NCBI GenBank assembly: GCA_040754095.1
Contig: JBFMFO010000014.1
Span: 1 to 64,000, forward strand
Length of the DNA: 64,000 nt
DNA from: QYQD01 sp040754095
GTDB lineage: Bacteria; Desulfobacterota; QYQD01
Direction of reading: 5' to 3'
In this document: piece by piece, positions 8,474-15,167 of the stretch
Position numbering within the stretch: the stretch's first letter is position 1
Layout of the letters: each line of letters starts with the position of its first letter
Translations under genes and position numbers: made by a program
The notes under the pieces: model-generated
Told to the model about the DNA's origin: nothing
What the model saw: the letters and a program-made list of their open reading frames with translations, nothing else
The model's database searches: none

Positions 8474-8502
8474 TGGATATACCTAAACGCACTCTTTGTC
8501 AA
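8474..8502 (-). promoter_or_regulatory. Candidate sigma70-type promoter of the rnf operon
   Basis: On the minus strand a perfect -35 TTGACA (8497-8502) is followed after 17 nt by TATCCA (8474-8479), a weak -10. It lies about 40 nt upstream of the rnfC ATG and downstream of the cytochrome terminator, so the rnf operon probably has its own promoter. Confidence 0.5.
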
Positions 8503-8520
8503 GATAAAAAAGGGGCCACA

Positions 8521-8552
8521 AAAAAACGGGAAGTCTATAAACTTCCCGTTTT
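8521..8552 (-). terminator. Intrinsic terminator after the tetraheme cytochrome gene
   Basis: A perfect 12-bp inverted repeat, AAAACGGGAAGT and ACTTCCCGTTTT, flanks a 6-nt loop and is followed by a T-run in the minus direction. It lies about 20 bp after the cytochrome stop codon and would separate that gene from rnfC. The symmetric A/T tracts could make it bidirectional. Confidence 0.8.
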
Positions 8553-8572
8553 AAAAAATTACATCTGCATAT

Positions 8573-8953
8573 TTATTTTTTGTGACATTCGCCACACATC
8601 ACCGGGAGTGACTTGCCTGCTGCCGGTTTGGTCTCCCGGTGGCAACCCACGCAGTTCTCGTGAAACGCCTTCATAAGCCCCATCTTCCTGCCCTCAGCCT
8701 TCATCCCGTGGCAGGCCGCGCAATTCGTCTCCCGCGACTCATCCCACACGTTCTCTCCACTTACGTAAAAATGATGACACGCCGTACACTCAATGGTAGC
8801 AAAGTGTTGGGCATGCGGGAACGTCACGCCCGGCCTCTGTCGTTTTTCAAAGGCCTTATGCTCCAGTTTCAGCACTTCTTCCTGGGCGTAAGCGCAGGTA
8901 GCTATTAAAAAAATAGCCAAAACTATCGTTAACAGAATGCCATTATTTTTCAT
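8573..8953 (-). CDS. Tetraheme c3/c7-type periplasmic cytochrome
   Basis: The 126-residue precursor has a signal peptide (about residues 1-23, ending CAYAQ) and four CxxCH heme c motifs: CTACH, CAACH, CVGCH and CGECH. Extra histidines (for example THFPHAQH-type and CHHF positions) can serve as axial ligands, as in class III cytochromes of sulfate reducers. It should be a periplasmic electron carrier. It lies immediately upstream of rnfC but has its own promoter and terminator. Multiheme cytochromes adjoin rnf in Desulfovibrio and Methanosarcina, so exchange of electrons with RnfC/RnfG is a plausible inference. Confidence 0.9.
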   Translation of the reverse strand: MKNNGILLTIVLAIFLIATCAYAQEEVLKLEHKAFEKRQRPGVTFPHAQHFATIECTACHHFYVSGENVWDESRETNCAACHGMKAEGRKMGLMKAFHENCVGCHRETKPAAGKSLPVMCGECHKK

Positions 8954-9001
8954 CTCTTACCTCCTGAGCGGCAATAACCAACTGAATCACAGTTCAGCTT
9001 G

Positions 9002-9030
9002 TGTGTAACAAAATAGAGATTGCATGTCAA
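9002..9030 (-). promoter_or_regulatory. Candidate promoter of the tetraheme cytochrome gene
   Basis: On the minus strand TTGACA (9025-9030) and TACACA (9002-9007) are separated by 17 nt, about 50 nt before the ATG at 8953. GGAGG lies at the expected Shine-Dalgarno position. The -10 is weak. Confidence 0.4.
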
Positions 9031-9063
9031 GGAAAATGTCTATTGGACTTTCCCCATTTTTTT

Positions 9064-9236
9064 ATGGAATCCGATGTTACTGAGCGAAATTTGCTGGAGC
9101 AGGGGGGGACCCATCGAGGGCGAGCAGGAAGGGGAAAGCCCGCCCTTTAGTGGCGGGAAGGGGCAGGTGTTCCCCGCCTGCGAGCCACGATAGGGTCACT
9201 GCGGAAGTTATGAAGCGTAAGGAACGAGGATTCCAT
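9064..9236 (-). repeat. 173-nt structured repeat element, copy A (possible RNA)
   Basis: The element is closed by the inverted repeat ATGGAATCC / GGATTCCAT. Inside is a hairpin CCCGCC-CTTTAGT-GGCGGG, enclosed by a longer stem that pairs GCAGG-aa-GGGGAA with TTCCCC-g-CCTGC. A second copy of identical length lies at 21558-21730 with compensatory changes in the terminal and internal stems. Both copies start 16-26 nt after the stop codon of a minus-strand gene (here the Fe-S oxidoreductase). It could be a 3'-UTR RNA element or a structured mobile repeat. The strand is assigned by its place in the transcript and is not proven. Confidence 0.75.
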
Positions 9237-9252
9237 TTCTGAAATAAGCGCC

Positions 9253-10503
9253 TCATTTTGGCAAAAACATATCCAATAACTCCACCGGATGCATGGCCTG
9301 TACATTAAGCTTATGTCTAAACAGGCCCTCCTTCCATTGCAACAGACAGCCCATGCAACCGGTAACAAGGATATCCGCCCCCGTGTCTCTTAACCCAACC
9401 ATCCTTTTAGCAATAATCTCCTGGGACAGGTCATAATGGGTTATATTAAACAACCCGCCATGTCCGCAACATGCAGCCCCGCCTGCCGGTTCGCGAAAAT
9501 CAACTCCGGGCAGGGACCTGATGAGGAGACGCGGCTCCTCGAGTATCTTTTCTCTAAACCGAAAATGGCAGGGATCATGATACGTCACCTTCAGGCTGCC
9601 GGGTTTCGGAGTAAAAAACGATAACTGCCGGAAAAAACTTCTCTTATGAGACAAAAAGACCGATATATCCATCACTTTTGCCGAAAATTCCGCCGCTTTT
9701 TCTGCAAAAACCGGGTCGGCGGCCAGGAGTCTCGGATAATTAAATTTCAGGTGTGAATAACAGGAGGCACAGTTCGTAATGATGTAATCGAACCGTCCAT
9801 CCATAAATGCAGATATATTAGCCCTGGCCAGGGAACGCGCCGTCTCTTCATCCCCGGCACAAAAGGCCGGGAACCCACAGCATTTCTGCTTCTTGGGCGT
9901 CCATACAGGCTCTCCGAGAAAGTCAAAAATATTCAGGACAGCCTTCCCCACGTTAGGAAAGAGATAGTTTGTGATGCACCCTGTAAAGTAAGCCGCCTTA
10001 ACCGGAGCGCTTGTCTCCTGGGGCAGGTCATCCTCCAGAAAAAAGGTCGGCGCCAGGGCCGGCAGCCATGACCTCCCGGCCAACAGAGGGATCGGAAACC
10101 GGCAATGGAGGCCGCTATCTTCCGGGATTCTCTTGCAAAGGAGTCCCTGGATCAGGGAACCGCCTTTTAATATAAAAGGCAAAAGATGTTCAGAATCCAG
10201 AAGGTAATGGAAAAAATACCGCTTCCCCACGGGAAGCCCCTTCTCTTCGACCAACCTTGCCCGCGCTTCCTGTATGGAGGCATCCGCATTTACCCCGGCG
10301 GGACAGGCATTCGAACAGGCCCCGCAAAGGAGACAATACGAGAGCAATTCTTCAAAGCGGTCGGAAAATGGTAACCGGCCTTCCCGGTTGGCCCCAATAA
10401 GGCTCAATTTGCCCCGGGGAGAATAGGCCTCCAGCCCCGTTACCTGGTAAACGGGGCAGACACTCGTGCACGTCCCGCACTTATTGCATGAGGGTGTGCT
10501 AAT
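9253..10503 (-). CDS. Fe-S oxidoreductase with two [4Fe-4S] motifs and two CCG domains (GlpC/GlcF-like)
   Basis: The protein of about 416 residues has two ferredoxin motifs near the N-terminus, CNKCGTCTSVCP and CLLCGACSNACP. Two CCG (heterodisulfide reductase D-type) domains follow, with the KCCGFPAFC..NCASC and ACCGHGG..GCMGC signatures. This is the layout of GlcF, LutA and GlpC subunits, which pass electrons from a flavin dehydrogenase to the membrane; no partner flavoprotein is adjacent. The start is uncertain. A strong AGGAGGT lies 7 nt before ATT at 10503, right after the HD gene stop, with no ATG/GTG/TTG there. The in-frame ATG at 10596 or TTG at 10558 would overlap the HD gene. I favour the ATT. 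Confidence 0.85.
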   Translation of the reverse strand: MSTPSCNKCGTCTSVCPVYQVTGLEAYSPRGKLSLIGANREGRLPFSDRFEELLSYCLLCGACSNACPAGVNADASIQEARARLVEEKGLPVGKRYFFHYLLDSEHLLPFILKGGSLIQGLLCKRIPEDSGLHCRFPIPLLAGRSWLPALAPTFFLEDDLPQETSAPVKAAYFTGCITNYLFPNVGKAVLNIFDFLGEPVWTPKKQKCCGFPAFCAGDEETARSLARANISAFMDGRFDYIITNCASCYSHLKFNYPRLLAADPVFAEKAAEFSAKVMDISVFLSHKRSFFRQLSFFTPKPGSLKVTYHDPCHFRFREKILEEPRLLIRSLPGVDFREPAGGAACCGHGGLFNITHYDLSQEIIAKRMVGLRDTGADILVTGCMGCLLQWKEGLFRHKLNVQAMHPVELLDMFLPK

Positions 10504-10531
10504 GGATTCTACCTCCTGATTTCCACTTTCT

Positions 10532-11086
10532 TTATCTCTCCCTGTACTTATCAAACCACCAGGAGCAGAAATCGGTCTCCAATATCTCCCCGGCAAGCTC
10601 CTGGCCGACAGTAGTGCTGAGCCGTTTCACTGCGTGTGCAAGCCACTCCCGGGCAAACTTATTCCCAAGGTCATGCTGCTCTTTAAGCTCAAGGATGAGG
10701 TCTAACTGGTCGGCGTCCCGGGCTAATTTCGCCTCTTCGGTATGGCCGGATTTAAACTCTGTTATTAATCCGGCGATGTCCTCCTCAAAATCGAGGTCCT
10801 TGGTCAGGGCAGCGACCGCCTTGGCTGAATCCACCGTAGCATAGTCCTTATAAACATAATTCAGGTCCCCGGTCCGGGCCTCAATCAGATCGTGGAAGAG
10901 ACATAACTCCATTACCTTGGATCGATCGACGCCCGGTGAAAGCCCGGCCAGCACATATCCGATGAGAATGACCCGGTAGGAATGATCCGCCACTGATTCC
11001 TGCCCGGAACCCAGAAAACGGAAGCCGGTGCGCGGCGTCTTTTTCAGCATCCCGGCCTCAAAGAGCAATTTGGCAATCCTCTTCAT
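10532..11086 (-). CDS. HD-domain phosphohydrolase (YfbR/HDDC2-like)
   Basis: The 184-residue protein has the HD signature. His in VADHSYRV, the CLFHDLIEARTGDL segment with adjacent H and D, and Asp in DADQLDLILE match the metal-binding residues of YfbR-like 5'-deoxynucleotidases and HDDC2 proteins. A cytoplasmic nucleotide phosphohydrolase role is likely; the substrate is unknown. It ends 28 nt before the preferred start of the Fe-S oxidoreductase, so the two form an operon. Confidence 0.85.
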   Translation of the reverse strand: MKRIAKLLFEAGMLKKTPRTGFRFLGSGQESVADHSYRVILIGYVLAGLSPGVDRSKVMELCLFHDLIEARTGDLNYVYKDYATVDSAKAVAALTKDLDFEEDIAGLITEFKSGHTEEAKLARDADQLDLILELKEQHDLGNKFAREWLAHAVKRLSTTVGQELAGEILETDFCSWWFDKYRER

Positions 11087-11161
11087 GCTATCTCCTCTCC
11101 GAGCAGATGGGACATTATCCCCTCAACGGTTCTCGGATTCAACCCTAGGTTGATAATACTT

Positions 11162-11605
11162 TTAAACTTTAAACTCAGCTTTGATTTTGAATAAACGAAC
11201 GGCGGGGAAGTCGTAAACCTTAACGCCGGTCTTCTCGGTTATCTCTCCAAGCTGCCTCTCAATAGCCTCTGAAGACTCAGCAATAAAGGTGAACCAGACA
11301 TTGAAGGCGTGTCTGCGCAAGTAGTTGTGGGTCACTCCCTGGTAAGAGTTTACGACCTTCACAAATTCCTCTAGTTTTTCCGGAGGGACCTTTGCGCCGC
11401 AGAGAGTAGTCATATAACCCAGACGGCGGGAATCAAAATTTGCCCCTAGACGGCGTATTATACCCTTATCCTGCAAACGCCTGATCCGGTCTAAAACTTC
11501 CGTCTCTGTGAGTTGGAGACGCTCTCCTATAGCCGCATAGGGGCGGGATTCAATCGGGAAATGAGATTGTATCTCGTTTAGAATTGCCCGGTCTGTAGCA
11601 TCCAT
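11162..11605 (-). CDS. Siroheme decarboxylase subunit (AhbA/AhbB, Lrp/AsnC-like)
   Basis: The 147-residue protein has an Lrp/AsnC-type helix-turn-helix fold at the N-terminus (DATDRAILNEIQSHFP) and an AsnC-like ligand domain with THNYLRRHAFNVWFTF. The latter is the segment typical of NirD/NirG and Ahb subunits that decarboxylate siroheme to 12,18-didecarboxysiroheme. It follows ahbC-hemB-ahbD, as in Desulfovibrio heme clusters. Its partner is encoded about 19 kb away at 30542-31045. I cannot assign A versus B by eye. I chose the ATG at 11605 because the fold starts there; 11662 would overlap the intergenic spacer without benefit. Confidence 0.88.
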   Translation of the reverse strand: MDATDRAILNEIQSHFPIESRPYAAIGERLQLTETEVLDRIRRLQDKGIIRRLGANFDSRRLGYMTTLCGAKVPPEKLEEFVKVVNSYQGVTHNYLRRHAFNVWFTFIAESSEAIERQLGEITEKTGVKVYDFPAVRLFKIKAEFKV

Positions 11606-11673
11606 TTTGTTAAATCTCAACGTCAAAGTCCAAAGTTCAAAACGGACTCGAGTGATTGACACCCGGCTGAACG

Positions 11674-12804
11674 CTAATGACTTTCCTTCGCCGGGGCCCG
11701 CAGTTTTAAGGGTTGATATGTACAGAGGGGTTCTTCGGCCAGGTAATCACCGGACATCTCATGGGCCCGCGCCCGGCACCCGCCGCAGAAACGATGATAT
11801 TCACAGACACCGCACTTGCCCCTGTACATCTTGGGATTACGCAGGTTGAGAAAAACAGGAGACTCCCGCCAGATGCGGGAAAGGGGCATCTGGCGCACCG
11901 AACCGCAGTTTATCTCCAGATAACCGCAGGGCTGGACATCTCCCCGATGTGAGACAAAACAAAAGCCGACGCCTCCCAGACATCCGCGGGTCACGGCATC
12001 CAGCCCGTGGGACTGGAAGGTAACCTCTTTCCCTTCCGCTTTGGCCCGCTGCCTAAGGATGCGATAATAGTGCGGGGCACAGGTGGCCTTGAGATGCAGG
12101 GGAACCTTATCCCTCTGGTCATAAAACCAGTTTAAGGTCTCTTCGTATTCGGCGGCAGAAAGGGCCTGGGCGGCCAGGTCCTTGCCACGGCCGGTAGGTA
12201 CCAGGAGAAAGATATGGTGGGCTACTGCCCCAAGTGATACGGTGAGTTCCTGTATAGCCGGCAGTTCCTTGAGGTTGATCCCGGTAATAGTGGTGTTAAC
12301 CTGGAATTCCAGACCTGCTTTTTTGGCCTCTTCAATCCCCTGAAGCGCCCCCTCAAGAGCCCCTTCGACCTGACGAAATTTATCATGACTTTCAGCCGTC
12401 GCCCCATCAATGCTTATACTAATCCTCTTTATCCCCGCATCTACCATTTTCCCGGCCACTTCCGGGGTGATGAGGGTACCGTTAGTGGCCATTACCATAC
12501 GCAGGCCTTTGGCTGTGCCATAGCTTGCCAGTTCAAAGATATCCCCGCGCAGGAGAGGCTCGCCGCCGGTCATAATCATAACCGGCTGGGCATGGGCGGC
12601 GATATCATCGATAATCCCCTTGCATTCTTCGGTCGTCAACTCATTGTCATACGGACCGCGGGTGGCTGCGGCCCGGCAGTGGACACAGGAGAGGTTGCAG
12701 TTTCTGGTCAATTCCCAGGCTACAAGACGAAGGGGCGGCACATCCTGCCCGGCCGGATGGCCATGAGAGTGGTGGGGATGTGCGTGAGGATTATTCGGTT
12801 TCAT
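11674..12804 (-). CDS. ahbD: Radical SAM heme synthase AhbD
   Basis: The 376-residue radical SAM protein has CNLSCVHC (the CxxxCxxC cluster motif), the GGEP motif, and a C-terminal SPASM-like cysteine region (CLGGVGFC, QPCGY, KCGVCEYHRFCGGCRA) for auxiliary clusters. In the Ahb pathway AhbD converts Fe-coproporphyrin III into heme b by oxidative decarboxylation of two propionates. The N-terminus is unusually His-rich (HAHPHHSHGH). It overlaps hemB by 4 bp in an ATGA-type junction and follows the ahbC-hemB order seen in sulfate reducers. Confidence 0.9.
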   Translation of the reverse strand: MKPNNPHAHPHHSHGHPAGQDVPPLRLVAWELTRNCNLSCVHCRAAATRGPYDNELTTEECKGIIDDIAAHAQPVMIMTGGEPLLRGDIFELASYGTAKGLRMVMATNGTLITPEVAGKMVDAGIKRISISIDGATAESHDKFRQVEGALEGALQGIEEAKKAGLEFQVNTTITGINLKELPAIQELTVSLGAVAHHIFLLVPTGRGKDLAAQALSAAEYEETLNWFYDQRDKVPLHLKATCAPHYYRILRQRAKAEGKEVTFQSHGLDAVTRGCLGGVGFCFVSHRGDVQPCGYLEINCGSVRQMPLSRIWRESPVFLNLRNPKMYRGKCGVCEYHRFCGGCRARAHEMSGDYLAEEPLCTYQPLKLRAPAKESH

Positions 12805-13775
12805 CTGGTCAGCAACCTCGCTGCTTCCTTAGCATAATAAGTGATGATAATATCTGCTCCGGCCCTCCGGATACTCAAAAGGCATTCCATCATGACCCGC
12901 TCTTCATCCAGCCAGCCCATCCTGGCAGCCGCCTTTACCATGGCATACTCGCCGCTAACGTGATAAGCGGCGATGGGATGATCAAATTCCTCCCGCAAAC
13001 GCGAGATGATATCCAGGTACGGCAGGGCCGGTTTAACCATGAGGATGTCAGCCCCTTCCTCCATATCCAGGGTGGCCTCGCGCACGGCCTCACGGCTGTT
13101 GGCGGGGTCCATCTGGTACGAACGCCGGTCGCCGAACTGGGGGGCACACTCCGCCGCCTCGCGGAAAGGCCCGTAAAAACCGGAGGCGTACTTGACCGCA
13201 TAAGACATAATGGGCATGTGCTCAAAACCGGCTTCATCCAGGGTCTCACGGATCTCAGCCACCCGGCCATCCATCATATCCGAAGGCGCAACCATGTCCG
13301 CACCGGCCCGGGCATGGGAAAGGGCTACCCTGCCCAGTATCTCCAGTGTCGCATCGTTTTCGATCTTGCCCCCGGAGACAAATCCGCAGTGGCCATGACT
13401 CGTGTATTCACAAAGGCAGACATCCGTAATAACCAGAAGGTCTTTATCAGATGACTTTATCTCGGCTATCGCCCTTTGCACAATGCCGTCTTTGGCATAG
13501 GCCCGGGAGGCTATCTCGTCCTTCTTTTCCGGGATGCCGAAAAGAAGAACAGCCCTGATTCCGGCTTCCTTTATCTCTTTTATTTCAGGCTTCAAATGAT
13601 CCAGGGAAAGCTGGAAACACCCGGGCATGGAAGGAATCTCTTTCCTGACTTTTTTCCCCGGCACGACGAAAAGGGGATAGACAAGCTGATCAGGCGCAAG
13701 GTGTGTCTCCCGAATCAGGGCGCGGAAATTTTCATTCTGACGCATGCGGCGCGGGCGATAATCCGGAAACAGCAT
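12801..13775 (-). CDS. hemB: Porphobilinogen synthase (delta-aminolevulinate dehydratase) HemB
   Basis: HemB condenses two 5-aminolevulinate molecules to porphobilinogen. The 324-residue protein has the normal length and the active-site Lys segments YAVKYASGFYGPFREA and MVKPALPYLD. The Cys-rich VCLCEYTSHGHCG segment is characteristic of Zn-binding family members. It sits between ahbC (2 bp gap) and ahbD (4 bp overlap), so early and late heme steps are co-transcribed. Confidence 0.96.
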   Translation of the reverse strand: MLFPDYRPRRMRQNENFRALIRETHLAPDQLVYPLFVVPGKKVRKEIPSMPGCFQLSLDHLKPEIKEIKEAGIRAVLLFGIPEKKDEIASRAYAKDGIVQRAIAEIKSSDKDLLVITDVCLCEYTSHGHCGFVSGGKIENDATLEILGRVALSHARAGADMVAPSDMMDGRVAEIRETLDEAGFEHMPIMSYAVKYASGFYGPFREAAECAPQFGDRRSYQMDPANSREAVREATLDMEEGADILMVKPALPYLDIISRLREEFDHPIAAYHVSGEYAMVKAAARMGWLDEERVMMECLLSIRRAGADIIITYYAKEAARLLTR

Positions 13776-13777
13776 CC

Positions 13778-14971
13778 CTAAGCCTCCTCGTCAATCCCGA
13801 TTTCTTTATCCGTCAGATAACAGGCCGGGTCCGGTGCCCAGATATCCCCGGTGACGGCCTCAGCCCTTACCCGGAAATTACCGGCACAGATATCCAGCCA
13901 CTTACACCGGGCGCAGCGGCCATTGACATGGGCCTTCTTATTCTTAAGGGCCGCCATAAGCGGATTGGATAAGTCCGTCCAGATCTCGCTGAACGGACGT
14001 TGGCGGACATTGCCGAATGAGTAATGCCTCCAGAATTGATCCGCATGGACGCTCCCGTCCCAGCTTACACAGCCGATACCCCGGCCGGAATTATTCCCCT
14101 CGTTCATTTCAAGTAATTCCAGGACCTCGGCAGCCCGGGGTGAATTCTCCTTTACCATACGCAGATAGACATAAGGCCCGTCGGCATGGTTGTCCACCGT
14201 CAGCACCTCTTTGGGCTTACCGCGACGGTGCAAGTCGGCGGTACGATCGATGATAATATCCACTACCCGCCGGGTCTCTTCGTGAGCGAGGTCTTCTTCG
14301 ACCAGCTTACTGCCCCGGCCCGCATAAACCAGATGATAAAAACAGATCCGCGGGACTTCTTCCCGTTCTAACAGGTCAAAAATGGCCGGTATCTCGGCGG
14401 CATTAAGCTTATTTATGGTAAACCTTAACCCTACCTTGATGCCCGCTTCCTGACAATTTTTAATGCCCCTCATAGCCCCGGCAAAGGCTCCCTTGACCCC
14501 GCGAAAATGGTCATTGACCTTTTCCATGCCATCAAGACTTATCCCCACATAAGAGAGGCCGATCTTCTTCAATACCTTGGCCATGTCTTTGCTGATAAGC
14601 GTACCATTTGTAGAAACTACGGCCCGCATCCCTTTTTCTACGGCGTAAGCCGCAAGCTCAGGCAGATCCGGACGCATAAAAGGCTCGCCTCCGGAGAAAA
14701 GAAGGACCGGGCTGCCGAACTGACTTAAATCATCGATCAGTTTCTTCCCTTCGGCCGTGGAAAGCTCATCCGGTGCGCCCACGCTGTCCGCCTGGGCATA
14801 ACAATGCACACACTTCAGGTTACAACGCCGGGTGGCATTCCAGACTACCACCGGCTTTTTGTCTGCCGAAAACTGGAGAAGGTGCGAGGGCAGCTTCCCG
14901 GAGTGTCTGCCATAGCGCAAGGCGTCAGACGGCTCCACCGTACCGCAATAAAGTTTAGATATACCGATCAT
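13778..14971 (-). CDS. ahbC: Radical SAM 12,18-didecarboxysiroheme deacetylase AhbC
   Basis: The 397-residue radical SAM protein has CNLKCVHCYAQ (CxxxCxxC), FSGGEP, and a C-terminal cysteine set (GIGCVSWDG, RCARCKWLDICAGN) of SPASM type. AhbC removes two acetate groups from didecarboxysiroheme to give Fe-coproporphyrin III. It is the first gene of ahbC-hemB-ahbD-siroheme decarboxylase. NirJ is the closest alternative family, but the hemB/ahbD context favours AhbC. Confidence 0.9.
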   Translation of the reverse strand: MIGISKLYCGTVEPSDALRYGRHSGKLPSHLLQFSADKKPVVVWNATRRCNLKCVHCYAQADSVGAPDELSTAEGKKLIDDLSQFGSPVLLFSGGEPFMRPDLPELAAYAVEKGMRAVVSTNGTLISKDMAKVLKKIGLSYVGISLDGMEKVNDHFRGVKGAFAGAMRGIKNCQEAGIKVGLRFTINKLNAAEIPAIFDLLEREEVPRICFYHLVYAGRGSKLVEEDLAHEETRRVVDIIIDRTADLHRRGKPKEVLTVDNHADGPYVYLRMVKENSPRAAEVLELLEMNEGNNSGRGIGCVSWDGSVHADQFWRHYSFGNVRQRPFSEIWTDLSNPLMAALKNKKAHVNGRCARCKWLDICAGNFRVRAEAVTGDIWAPDPACYLTDKEIGIDEEA

Positions 14972-15013
14972 TTTTTTCTAAATGCTCCTTCGTTTTAAAA
15001 AATTAGCTTTCAG

Positions 15014-15121
15014 CTATTATTACTCCGGCAATTAAAAACTTAAATCCCCCCTCACCCCCCTTTGGAAAAGGGGGGATGGGGGGATTGGGCAAATTTATAT
15101 ATTTAATTGCCGTAGTAATAG
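15014..15121. repeat. MITE-like hairpin repeat
   Basis: A 108-bp element has imperfect inverted ends. CTATTATTACTCCGGCAATT on the left pairs with AATTGCCGTAGTAATAG on the right. The inner hairpin is made of C-runs and G-runs around CCTTTGGAAAAGG and matches the repeat near 199-235. It lies between ahbC and the ClpX-like gene. There is no coding capacity. Confidence 0.65.
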
Positions 15122-15167
15122 TGTTCTGACTCCTATATTCTGTATTCTGTCTCCTGTATTTTTTGTC

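Noticed and set aside
9001..9015. Rex operator near the cytochrome promoter (TTGTGTGTAACAA)
   Set aside because: The half-site spacing (5 nt) does not fit the Rex TTGTGA-N6-TCACAA-type operator.
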